Assembly: GCF_029873635.1 (NCBI RefSeq)
Contig: NC_080418.1
Span: forward strand, 16,329,388 to 16,393,387
Direction: 5' to 3'
Source of the DNA: Malania oleifera
Lineage: Eukaryota; Streptophyta; Magnoliopsida; Santalales; Ximeniaceae
Length of the DNA stretch: 64,000 bases
Positions 47,951 through 59,259 of this stretch are shown in pieces (the first letter of the stretch is position 1; every line of letters starts with the position of its first letter). Below the pieces are notes generated by a model. It was not told the DNA's origin. It did not search any database and worked only from the letters and a program-made list of their open reading frames with translations. A program made the position numbers and the translations under genes.

Positions 47951-48928
47951 CTAGTCTCTTAAAGTTCTAGTAAATCTGGATGTGAATTCAATGAGAACTG
48001 TTTCTAAAGTATTCCCAGGCTTGGAAAGTTGAAGGTCAATCCATGCTCCAAATTCACCAATTCGATCTCTCCATTTAGTTGGAGGTAATCCATCAAAAGA
48101 GAACCATGAACCATTGGTTGAATGATGGGGGACCGAATGATGAGTAGTCGAAGTAGCCTCAGAAGGTTCTTCCACAATGGGAACTATGGTGTCTGTTTCT
48201 TCATGAAATTCTTGTGTTCTAGATGATCCGGGATTAGTAGGAGATGACATCATCATATTGGTGAGATCAGTAATTTCTTGGTCTGAGGAGGAGGACAATG
48301 TTTCAGTGGAAACATCACTGTTATCATTAGTTGGTATTTCAGGGACAAAGTCAGCAAGGAAAGATGGAGATTGATCAGGTGATAAAAATGGGCTCTTGAG
48401 TTTATGACCAACAGGCTCAGAGGGCAAGGGTTTTTCCGGGATTGGAGATCTTGGAGAAATGGGGGTTGATGGAATAAGAAAATGTCTCTTAAAGATCTCA
48501 GTAGTGGATTTGAAATGCTTGGAATAATCTGGCTGTTGGTAGGATGGAGTTGGTGGTGACTGAGGAATTATAGAGTAAGGTGGAGTATATGGAAAAGCCT
48601 TAGGAATATAGGTAGGTGAGGGAATTGGACGATGATCTCGTTCTATCTGAGATAATTGATCTTTAAGCCTTCTGATTTCTGCTTCTTTATCATTAAACAT
48701 GGATCCAAAATATCTTGCAGAAATAAATTGCCTCAGCTCAGCGTCAAGACTATTAATTCTTCTTTTGAGATCAACATACAAAGTCTCGATTCTAGAATCA
48801 AGGTGGTCAAATTGTTGGTCCGTCTGAGTGCCATGATGTATGAGTTTATCAACCTTATGATCAATGGCAGATAGAGTTGTATTCTGGGATCTGGCATTCT
48901 GAGTTTGCCAATTCAAAATTTGTTCAAC
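47951..48928 (-). pseudogene. Copy A coiled-coil and N-terminal coat region
   Basis: Starting just after the shared TAG at 48931-48929, about 325 codons are open. The first 110 residues have heptad-like spacing (IDHKVDKLI, FDHLDSRIETL, IRRLKDQLSQIE) and probably form a coiled coil; a Pro/Ser-rich linker and an acidic stretch follow. In related viruses this lies between movement and coat domains. Confidence 0.75.
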
Positions 48929-50428
48929 CTATAAGGGAAGTTTTCTGGAACCGTATGGTTGGACTTCAGAGGGTTGCATGAAGGACCTGGTATGAAGGTT
49001 GGAGTCTGTATATGATCTTGGTTCCAAGGGAGGAAACTGTTTGTCATATGGAGAGGCCATGAAATAGGGAATTGGTTGTGAATGGGGTAGTTTAGAAATT
49101 GGAGTTTGGTAAGGTTCTGGGTTAGGTTCTTCTGGAGGAAGGAGTCCTTCTTCACGAAGAATCTCAAGGGCTCTGTCATAGATCCATAAGGGCTTAGGTT
49201 TAGGATCTAGACGCCGGATACCTATCCATGGGTTGCTTGGGTTATCAGGTTTTATGTGAGGTGGAAAAGGTTTGCAGGATGGCTTGGTTTCTCTCTGTTG
49301 TGATTTGTGGCAGTCACAATCTGGATCACACATCGAAGGATCAACATCCCAAATGAAATGTCCTTCAATTTTATCAGTGTAGATGGGGGATCCGTATGCT
49401 TCAACGTGGCTTACAAGAATGTCATCTTTAAAAGTTACAAGCTTTATCATCAAGGATTGAAACACCAGAGGAGTTCTAGATAAAGCTGTATCTTTTGGGT
49501 TGAACATCATATTTACCGTTCCATCTGGAAGCCTTTGGAACTTGGGATCTGAGAGATAGATGGGTGACGATTGCTGATGAAGTTTTCTATAACTGGAAAT
49601 CCACTCCAGAGGAATGCGTTGCTTTAATTCTTCTCTGGGAATTTGTTGTGGAATTTGGAGAATAGCGGGAACATCATCTTCTCTTTTAGAAGTGATCAGG
49701 ATTGTGTCTTCAGATTGTCTTGGAAGGGGGAGATCAACAGCATGATCTTGAAGTCTGTAGATGAGCTGATGGTGAAGACTAGTCATGTAGGCTGAAGAAA
49801 CTTGCGGAGCACCAGTAATTTGAAGTTGAACCTTTATGCAGTTCCTCAGATTTTTGTCTTCAGAGGAATATTGAAATTGGGAAAGAACGTGAGAAAGATG
49901 CTACTAGCTTGGAGAGTGGTAAGCGAAGTGTCAATTGCTACATGCTCATACTGAGTGTAGGTAGTATTGAGAAGAGTGATCCTGGATGTGACAGGAAGTC
50001 CTTTACGGCCATGAAGAGTAAGAAGGAGTCTGACAGCACCAAAATGGAGATGAGTATAGCCCTCTCTGATCCATTGGTTGATTAGATCTTGATCAAGCTC
50101 AAGACCAACGTATTGTTCTTTGGAAGAGGCTGGGATGAGACACTTATCAAGGGCTGTAATCTGGACAAACTCTTTGACTTGTGGTCTGTTATGAGATATA
50201 AGAAGAGTACGGACTTGGTTGGCTAGAGATCTTTTTCTTCTAAAAATATTGTAGGGATTTACAAGTGAAAAGGAGGTTTCCTGGATCTGAGCAGAGTCAG
50301 GAATATAAGAGTATTCTACTAGGTTGGTAATTTTGGAAGAGGTGGTTCTTTTGATGGAGGGAGGAAGAGAAATGGAACAAGAGAGTCAAGCAGGAGTGAT
50401 TTCTTGTACTTTGAGAGTGAGAATCCAT
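48929..50428 (-). pseudogene. Copy A movement-protein region
   Basis: From ATG 50428 the frame carries 30K-superfamily movement-protein text as in petuviruses: LIPASSKEQYVG, HLHFGAVRLLLTLHGRKGLP, FFPNFNIPL. A 1-nt deletion near 49835 breaks it; it resumes in 49786-48929 with YRLQDHAVDLPLP, DTGTVN-type text and IEGHFIWDVD. It ends at TAG 48931-48929, which copy B shares. Confidence 0.85.
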
Positions 50429-50533
50429 GGGTGAAGTTTCCCCTTAAACTATTTGTATCTCGTTCTTTTGAAAATCACTTCTATGATCTTAACTCTCCTG
50501 GACTCCAGGAAAGCACATGGAGTCCTTTGTAAT

Positions 50534-50570
50534 GTCCTGTTCTTTCCTGGACTCCAGGAAAGAACAGGAC
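50534..50570. repeat. Perfect 37-bp palindrome joining the two virus copies
   Basis: Arms GTCCTGTTCTTTCCTGGA (50534-50551) and TCCAGGAAAGAACAGGAC (50553-50570) are exact reverse complements around one central C. Copy A reads leftward from here and copy B rightward. Confidence 0.97.
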
Positions 50571-50699
50571 AAAATCTACAAAGCTTGCCCAACAACTACA
50601 GAATGAAGAACTCGATGCAGATGCTGAATCTATTCTTTCAGAATAAGAAGAGATGACTGAAGAAACTATTCTCGTCTTAATTGATTCATAAAATTCTGA

Positions 50700-51846
50700 T
50701 TTTGAAGATGACTATCATTTAGATGAAACTTTCCAAGTCTAACCTATTCTCTCTTCTCAAGATTCTCAGATAAGTCCTCATGTTCAAATTTAGCTCCTCC
50801 CTGAAAAGTATGGTAAACTCATACCTGTTGTTGCATACATTGATACGGGATCCCATAAGACCATGGTTAATCCAAAAGTTCTACCATCAGATTGTTGGTT
50901 TTCCCAGACTCAATTCTTTAGAGCTGCAAATGATCAAATTTTTACTACCACTTTGATTTCCAAAAGAAAAATTGGGATTAAACTCCTTCCTAATTGCATC
51001 ATTTGGACTCATGTCATCGGCAGTCCACTTTCTCAAAAGGATGTTTTATTAGGATGGGATGTTTATTGTCTTTCAAAATCCCTGAGGATTCTTCCCACTA
51101 GAATTAACTACAAAAGAGAATTCAAACCCTTTACCCAGACAAAAAAAATCTATTCTCTTTCCTATTCTCCTCCAGATTTCCAACCCATTCAAAATAAACT
51201 TCTCAAGCTGTGTGCAGAAAGTCATGACCAGTTCATCCATGATCATCCACACTGGAAAAACCTAGACTTTTTCATTCACATTCCTTTCAAACTAAATGAA
51301 GATGTTAGCCCGACCAAAGCCTCCCATCTGGGAATGACTCCATCAGACCTTAAGCTTTTTAGAGAAGAATGTTATTCTTTATTAAAGCAAGGTCTATTTG
51401 AACCAACCAATTCCTCTTGGGCATGTCAAACGTTTTATGTTGAAAAAAGATCAGAGAAAATTAGAGGAAAGAAAAGATTGGTTATTGATTACAAGCCGTT
51501 GAATGTGTTCATTAGGAATGATAAATTCCCTATTCCAAAAGTTAGAACACAATTCATCCATCTTGCCAAGGCAAAGATATTCTCCAAATTTGATCTGAAA
51601 GGAGCTTTTTGGCAACTTGGTATCCATCCAGATGACAGATTCAAGACCGCTTTCTGTATTCCAAATGAACAGTTCCAATGGACTATTTTACCCTTCGGAT
51701 TAAAGATTGCTCCATCACTTTTTCAAAAGGCGATGACCACAATTTTCAATCCTATCCTACACAGTACTTTGATCTACATTGATGATATTCTATTATTTTC
51801 TAAAAGTCTTGCAAATCATCATCACCTTCTTGAACATTTCCACTAA
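50700..51846 (+). pseudogene. Copy B protease and reverse transcriptase
   Basis: The protease YIDTGSHKTMV lies at 50838-50870, upstream stops notwithstanding. From 50863 the frame is open for 327 codons through the RT with motif A FDLKGAFWQL and YIDDILLFS at about 51775-51801, then stops at TAA 51844 where copy A has a Gln codon. This is the longest intact RT core in the window. Confidence 0.9.
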
Positions 51847-51867
51847 CTGGCATCACAGTACGGGTTA

Positions 51868-53442
51868 ATGCTGTCAAAAAAGAAAAGCATGATTAGACAC
51901 CACGAAATTGACTTTTCGGGACTGAAAATTTCCCATGGAACTATCTGCCCAGGTCCTCATCTTGCTGAACAATTATTACAATTTCCTGATGATAATCTTT
52001 CTGTCAAGGAAATACAGCAATTTCTTGGTATCATTAATTACATCAGAGACTTTATCCCACATGCAAGTAAGTTCACCAGTTCCCTATCACAGCTGTTGAA
52101 AAAGAAACCACCCCTATGGGGCCCTGACCAGACATAGGCTGTCAAGTATCTCAAAAAAGTTGCAAAGGATCCACCGCCTCTGACTATTCCATCCACAGGA
52201 AATCTTATCCTACAGTCAGATGCTAGTGACCATTATTGGGGTGCTTTACTGCTTGAAGATAAGGATAACAAGAGATCCTATTGTGGACACACCAATGGAG
52301 AATTCAAAGATTCTCAAAAGCACTATCACACTGTGTTCAAAGAAATTATTGCTATGAAAAATGGAATTCAGAAATTTGACTTTTACGTCAGATCAAAGCA
52401 CTTCATTGTTGAAATGGACAACTCATCTTTCCCAAAGATGCTTGAATTCCGGAACAAGGTCCTCCCTGATCCACAGATTCTCAGACTGAAAGACTGATTT
52501 TACAGATATGACTTCTCCGTGAAGCATATAAAAGGCGATCACAATGTCCTCGTTGATATGTTTTCTCGCCCTCAGAAAACTTCCTTCCTCATATCCAAAC
52601 ACCGAGTCATTCCACTTATCCCCATGGCCTCATCCTCCTCTTCACCGCCAGATGTCCTTTACCTTGGTGCCTCTACCCAGATACACTTCCCTCCAGAAAT
52701 GCTTCCTAAGACCAATTACCCATCCAAAATCAAATCCTATGCAAAAACCTTCTACGGCTACTATGCTAGTCTGATAGACCATCACCTGACCTTCCCATCT
52801 TACCCATTCCTCAATCCTTACATTATCAAACCATCATCCATTAATACTCATGTATTATGGTATTTATGATATATCTCTGCTTTGCAGGTACATGCTGTAT
52901 TCCTCCCACTTTAGGAGACGTACGCTCATCTTGATGATCCAGCCAATTAGAAATCACTATTTTGGACTTTCCTCCAACTGTTTGATCCTCTGTTCACATG
53001 GAGAAAGAAGTTGACTACCCTTATGGGTAATCACAACCTTTGGAAGATGGACCCAGCTGAAGCAGCCGCAGTACACAGTATCTTCATCCTACATAGACCA
53101 TACTTCTACAATCCAAGTCGAAACCTCTTATGATCCCAGAATCAGGTCTACGAATGGGATAAGCTGTACAACTTCCCCAATACATGGCCTAACTACAAGC
53201 CTTCACTATTGAATCATATCTGCTAAATAAATGATCTGAAGTTCTATTCTGAACTTGTCAAAGCCATTCCAAATGAGATTCCAGCTCCCAAGCCACCCGA
53301 CAAGGACCACCCTGATCAGGATCCTATGGATATTGATGAAAATTATCTTTGGAAGAAGCCAACTTACCACTATCCGATCCATGGAGATATCACTGATGAG
53401 GATTACATCAACCTCAACCTCTCTCCGTCACATCGCATCTAG
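51868..53442 (+). pseudogene. Copy B RT end, RNase H and C-terminal region
   Basis: RT thumb, then RNase H with the first Asp retained (SDASDHYWG near 52217). Stops at 52135 (TAG), 52497 (TGA), 52867 (TGA), about 52912 and 52948 (TAG) and 53131 (TGA) all correspond to CAG or TGG codons in copy A. The natural end is TAG 53440-53442. Confidence 0.85.
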
Positions 53443-54390
53443 CCCCATGAGTTGTATTATTGGCACCAAAGTCCACAATGGTGGGTCGTCTTATGTTTGC
53501 GTATGTAATAAGCTTGTGTATAAGTCAAAAGTTGTTGCATGATTAAAGGTGTTGGGTCACTCCTGCACAAATGCAGCCGCCCATGTGTTGTCACCTTTTA
53601 ATTATGTCAGTTGTTAGGACGTCTTTTTCAGTAGTCAGTCAACGCCACAAAAGTCTTCACCCACTTTTGCTTTATGTCGTCGTCTACTTTATGTCTTTAT
53701 CACTTTTGCTTTATCTCCTTATCAGTTGTCTGTAAAATGTTTGCTTAGCGTGTAAGTTTTGAGGTCTCAGACCTCTATATAAGGGACTGCCTTCCCTTTT
53801 TGTAAGGCAGACTTAGAGCAAATTGGAACAATAGTTTCAAGAAATAAAATTCCTCTTTGTATTCTTATCTCTTCCATGGCTTTCTAAACCCTCTTTTCCC
53901 CTAAAGATTATTTGTCCAAAGGGCTTCTATCTTCCACTTCTATAAGCTTGTAATATCTTTATGATATTATAAGAGATATCTTTACAGTGGATACCCGTAA
54001 CCTGCCAAATCACGGTGCTGGAGCAAGGCAAACCTCTGGTTTAACGAAATTGTAATGGGTTCCTTTGATGATCATAACATGGCACCGAGTATGCTCTTTG
54101 CTTGCCTCTAAGGAGGATCCTGCACATCAGAAAGGTTGTACGGTCCCCGAAGACCACCTTTGGTAAAGCATTTGGTTGAAGGACCCGAGTTCTCCGTTTG
54201 AGTGGCCATGGGAAGGCCTGTGTTGGAGATGTGGTCCTAGATTGTTTGCTTTCCTCTGGTAGGTCTTGGGGCTCCCGACTTTCATGTGGTATCAGAGCCT
54301 ATGTCCTTTCCTGGAGTCGAGGAGAGTTAAGATCATAGAAGTGATTTTTAGAAGAACGAGGTACAAATAGTTTAAGGGGAAACTTCACCC
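53443..54390 (+). promoter_or_regulatory. Viral non-coding region with promoter, poly(A) signal and leader
   Basis: TATATAA at 53776-53782, AATAAA at 53843-53848, and a PBS at 54287-54299 lie in the order seen in Caulimoviridae: pregenomic RNA start, polyadenylation signal within the redundancy, and leader with PBS. The matching segment of copy A (44409-43560) is collinear. Confidence 0.75.
54287..54299 (+). promoter_or_regulatory. Pararetroviral primer-binding site, copy B
   Basis: TGGTATCAGAGCC, complementary to the 3' end of plant initiator tRNA-Met. Confidence 0.88.
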
Positions 54391-55889
54391 ATGGATTCTC
54401 ACTCTCAAAGTACAGAAATCACTCCTACTCGACTCTCTTCTTCCATTTCTCTTCCTCCCTCCATCAAAAGAACCACCTCTTCCAAAATTACCAACTTAGT
54501 AGAATACTCTTATATTCCTGACTCTGCTTAGATCCAGGAAACCTCCCTTCCACTTGTAAATCCCTAGAATATTTACAGAAGAAAAAGATCTCTAACCAAC
54601 CAAGTCCATACTCTTCTTATATCTCATAACAGACCGCAAGTCAAGGAGTTCGTCCAGACTATAGCCTTTGATAAGTGTCTCATCCCAGCCTCTTCCAAAG
54701 AACAATACGTTGATCTTGAGCTTGATCAAGATCTAATCAACCAATGGATCAAAGAAGGCTATACTCATCTCCATTTTAGTGCTATCAGACTCCTTCTTAC
54801 TCTTCATGGCCGTAAAGGACTTCCTGTCACAGCCAGGATCACTCTTCTCAATACTACCTACACTCAGTATGAGCATGCAGCAATTGGCACTTCGCTTACC
54901 ACTCTCCAAGCTGGTAGCGTCTGTCTCACGTTCTTTCCCAATTTCAATATTCCTCTGAAAGACAAAAATATGAGGAACTGCATAAAGGTTCAACTTCATA
55001 TTACTGGTGCTCCGCAAGTTTCTTCAACCTACATGGCTACTCTTCACCATCATCTCATCTACAGACTTCAAGATCATGCTGTTGATCTCCCCCTTCCAGG
55101 ACAATCTGAAGACATAATCCTGATCACTGCTGAAAGAGAAGATGATGTTCCCACTATTCTCCAAATTCCACAACAATTCCCAGAGAAGAATTAAAGCAAC
55201 TCATTCCTCTAGAGTGGATTTCCAGTTATGAATAACTTCATCAGCAATCGTCACCCATCCATCTCTCAGATCCCAAGTTCCAAAGGCTTCCAGATGGAAC
55301 GGTAAAGACGGTGTTCAACCCAAAAGATACAGCTTCATCCAGCACTCCTCCGGTGTTTCAATCCTTGATGATAAAGCTTGTAACTTTTGAAGATGACATT
55401 CCTGTAAGCCACGTTGAAGCAGACGGATCCCCCATCTACACTGATAAAATTGAAGGACATTTCATTTGGGATGTTGATCCTTCGATGTGCGATCCAGATT
55501 GTGACTGCCACAAATCACAACAGAGAGAAACCAAGCCATCCTGCAAACCTTTTCCACCTCACATAAAACCTGATAACCCAAGCAACCCATGGATAGGTAT
55601 CCGGCATCCAGATCCTAAACCTAAGCCCTTATGGATCTATGACAGAGCCCTTGAGATTCTTCGTGAAGAAGGACTCCTTCCTCCAGAAGAACCTGCCCCA
55701 GAACCTTACCAAACTCCAATTTCTAAACTACCCCATTCACAACCAATTCCCTATTTCATGGCCTCTCCATATGACAAACAGTTTCCTCCCTTGGAACCAA
55801 GATCATATACAGACTCCAACCTTCATACCAGGCCCTTCATGCAACCCTCTGAAGTCCAACCATACGGTTCCAGAAAACTTCCCTCATAG
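54391..55889 (+). pseudogene. Copy B movement-protein region
   Basis: ATG 54391 matches copy A's start. Stops at about 54529 (TAG; CAG in copy A) and 54567 (TAG), and a 1-nt deletion near 55175, break the frame; frames 54970-55194 and 55311-55889 preserve most of the domain, including LITGAPQVSSTYMA-type text and IEGHFIWDVD. It ends at TAG 55887-55889, the same site as in copy A. Confidence 0.85.
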
Positions 55890-56318
55890 GTTGAACAAAT
55901 TCTGAATTGGCAAACTCAGAATGCCAGATCCCAGAATACAACTCTATCTGCCATTGATCACAAGGTTGATAAACTCATACATCATGGCACTCAGATGGAC
56001 CAACAATTTGACCACCTTGATTCTAGAATCGAGACTTTGTATGTTGATCTCAAAAGAAGAATTGATAGTCTTGACGCTGAGCTGAGGCAATTTATTTCTG
56101 CAAGATATTTTGGATCCATGTTTAATGATAAAGAAGCATAAATCAGAAGGCTTAAAGATCAATTATCTCAGATAGAACGAGATCATCGTCCAATTCCCTC
56201 ACCTACCTATATTCCTAAGGCTTTTCCATATACTCCACCTTACTCTATGATTCCTCAGTCACCACCAACTCCATCCTACCAACAGCCAAATTATTCCAAG
56301 CATCTCAAATCCACTGCT
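55890..56318 (+). pseudogene. Copy B coiled-coil region, truncated
   Basis: Same coiled-coil text as copy A, with one TAA near 56138 in place of a Glu codon, ending where similarity to the virus stops at 56318. Confidence 0.8.
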
Positions 56319-57020
56319 AATTCTATTTTTTTTATTAATTTCATTACATTTTTTAAAAAAAAATACTTTAAAATTTTTTTTATGTCTTTGAAAACATTAA
56401 AGCTATTTACATTTTGAAAATGATGTAGTCGCAACCTTTCACTTAATTAATCACACTTACAAGCCCTTAGGCACTTAATCCTCTAAAATAACAATTGACA
56501 AGTGTTATAAATTTAAGTTTTATAATTTTTTATTCTTACGTTAGAGATTTAAATGTTAAAGCGTCATGTTTGCTCTTTTATCTTTGTTTAAAAAGAAAAT
56601 GAAAAGCAAATGGGTTGAATTAATTGATTATTATCAAAAATGGGTTGTTTATAATGGGTGTTTGTAAGGGGTTTGTTAATATTTATTTTAAATTATAAAT
56701 GTAAAAAAACTCTCAATTGCAGTCATGAATGGATCTCGTTGGCATTTTTCGGCCTTTTTTTTTGGCCGATTACAAGCCTAAATTAGGTTTTGACTATACA
56801 ACAGAAGGTAGTTCATCTTGCATTCTATATTTCTTTCGAAACCTGCCAAGATTTGAATTCAAGACCTCTAACATGAATTTCTTTTTGATAATGTATGTAG
56901 GAATGAGAATTGAGGGTCGTATTAGAACAAGTAGTTTAGCAATGGAGAAAAATGCACAAAAAAAGAGGAAGAGGGAGAGATGAAAAAGAGCAAATTGATT
57001 GTAGAAACTAATAGATTAAG
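56319..57020. other. AT-rich flank right of the virus
   Basis: No gene recognised and no TA microsatellite as on the left border. Confidence 0.45.
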
Positions 57021-59068
57021 GGTTTGGTTGGTATTGTTTATGCTTTCTTCGTTAATGTATAGTGAAAAAATAGATTATGAAAATGCATTTATTTGTATTG
57101 ACAATCTTTTATTTTTATTGTTGATTTTTAATTGTTTGCAAAAAATTTAAAATTAAATTTTTTATTTTTTATTATTTTCTATTATCAAAATATTTTAATT
57201 TCTAGAATTAACTTTTATTGAACAAATAGTCAATCAGTCTAGTTATTTGTATGTACGACGTGATAAATAGAAAAATATAAAAAAAATAATTTAATCAAAT
57301 AAAATGAGTTTGACTCGTAGTATATTATTCCATAAGCATAAATGAAATATTAAAGAGTTCACGTAAAATTCGATCCTTTTATGCTAGAAAAATTAATTAT
57401 TTAATTAATGAACAAAACAAACATAACACGACATGTGGTACTGCTAAGATGCATCGGACTTTATTGAAAAATCTAAAAGCAACATCTATATATGACAAAA
57501 GTAAAAGGGGAAAAGACCATGTTAAAAAAAAAAAAAAAAAGGACACGACAATATCGGACTCACTTTTAAATATAAGTATTTTTATACTAAAATAAATAAA
57601 TAATTAATTAATTAACAAAACAAACATATCAAGACATATGGTACCATTAAGATACTTTGTTGGACTCTATTGAAAAATCTAAAAGCAACATCTATATCAG
57701 ACTCTTTTTATAATCAGGAAAAAGTAAAAAGGGAGAAATGATATCTTAAAAAAAAAAAAAGGGATACGACAATATCGAACTCACTTTTAAATATAGGTAT
57801 TTAAAAGGAAAAACAAAAGGGAGAAACCATTGGGCAGAGAGAGAGAGAGAGTATTGTTTATGTTTTCTTTGTTTATGTATGGTGAAAAAATAAATTATGA
57901 AAATGAATTTATTTACATTGTCAATTTTTTGCTTCTATTGTCGATTTTCAATTGTTTACAAAAAAATAAAAATTAATACTTTTATTTTCAGTTTTTTGGT
58001 AATCTATTATCAAAATATTTTAATTTCTAGAATTGAATTTTACTAAATTAAATGATGCACTTTATATATGTTTTCTTATTAAATCAAAATAAAATAATCA
58101 TATGAAATTAAAGTATAATTAAAATAAAAAATATTCTTAAACTTTCAAAAAAAATAAAAATGATAAAATAATTTTACTATTTTTTAAGTTTACATCACGC
58201 AAAACTAAGATTATTCTCGTAAAGTGAATTTTGGAATATAATAATAAAGTAAAATGACTATAATAATTTTATTTTTATAATAATATTTTTAATTTGCATT
58301 ATTTTGTGCTTGTATCATTTAATCATATTTTCTATTGCTATTTGATTCAAGGACAAAAATGGACATTTTTTTAATCAAGTTTTTAATTTATTTTAATTTT
58401 AAAAGTATTAACCAAATAGGTTATTAGTTTTAAAATTTTTATTTTTATTTATTCTTTTTAATCTTTATTTGATAATATTTAAAAGTGATACCAAACAACC
58501 CCTAAATTAAATTAGGTTTTTCATTCTTGTCTGATTGTTCATGAATTCATTATTCAAAAAAATGCACTAATTTGTATCCACAAAAACCTGACCTTCATCA
58601 AAAGATTTAGAAGCCCAAATGGACCGTACACATGTTGAACAAATAGTCAATCAAACTCTGTTTTAAATGATATATAGGACTAGTTACTTGTACATACATG
58701 TGACAAATAGAAAAATGTACAAAATAAAAAATAATTTAATCAAATAAAATAAGTTCGACTCATAATATATTATTCCATAAGCATAAATGAAATACTAAGG
58801 AGTCCACATAAAAGTCGAACTAAAAAAATCTTAAAAAATTAATTATTTAATTAATGAAGGAAACAAACATATCACGACATGTGGTATTCCTAAGATGCAA
58901 CGGACTTTATTGAAAAACCTAAAAGCAACATTTACATCAGACTTTTGTTTAATCAAGAAAAAGTAAAAGAAAAAAATATCACATTAAAAAAATAAGACAC
59001 AATAATATGAGACTCACTTTAAATATAAGTATAGGTATTTAAAAGAAAAAAAAAAAGAGGGAGAAATC

Positions 59069-59128
<60 letters not shown>
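57021..59128. repeat. Locally duplicated AT-rich segment with (GA)n
   Basis: A block starting TATTGTTTATG at 57032 and 57851 carries the same text for about 190 bp. A second block (TTATTCCATAAGCATAAATGA then a Lys-poor A-rich run) occurs at 57240-57400 and 58680-58850. A third unit of about 190 bp (ACAAACATA.CACGACAT.TGGTA then ATCTAAAAGCAACAT) occurs three times: about 57398-57587, 57607-57800 and 58848-59045. Two copies end in GAGAGA tracts. Confidence 0.75.
59070..59128. repeat. (GA)29 microsatellite
   Basis: Uninterrupted over about 59 bp. Confidence 0.97.
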
Positions 59129-59133
<5 letters not shown>

Positions 59134-59259
59134 GCAACACATTTTGTCCCACGCAAAATAGCATTGAGTGTAATGCGTGACAAGACACGTGTTGGCCAAA
59201 GAGACCACTTCTAAATTCTAATATATAGGATTAGGCAACTATGAACATAATCTTCCTAA

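Larger units (their letters stand above)
43503..50552 (-). mobile_element. Endogenous pararetrovirus copy A, near full length
   Basis: About 7.05 kb on the minus strand. In viral order: leader end, one long polyprotein region (50428 to 44410) with movement, coat, protease, RT and RNase H domains, then a non-coding region with TATA box, poly(A) signal and a PBS at 43572-43560. There is no integrase and no LTR. Genome size, single long ORF and initiator-Met PBS fit Petuvirus or florendoviruses (Caulimoviridae). Leader text near the PBS appears at both ends, so the copy spans slightly more than one genome. The left border lies in a (TA)n tract. Stops and frameshifts make it defective. Confidence 0.9.
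50553..56318 (+). mobile_element. Endogenous pararetrovirus copy B, circularly permuted
   Basis: Copy B starts just past the zinc knuckle and runs protease, RT, RNase H, C-terminal region (to TAG 53440-53442), non-coding region with TATA, poly(A) signal and PBS, then movement region (ATG 54391) and the start of the coat region, ending at 56318. The order is therefore permuted through the PBS, as expected if a circular viral DNA was opened inside the coat gene. About 1.2 kb (copy A 48500-47283) is missing. Many stops; defective. Confidence 0.9.

Noticed and set aside
43503-56318. Treating the inverted virus copies as one LTR retrotransposon with terminal repeats
   Set aside because: There is no integrase, no LTR and no target duplication, and copy B is permuted through its PBS.
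59014-59208. Minus-strand frame with a long Ser-Leu repeat
   Set aside because: It is a translation of the (GA)29 microsatellite.
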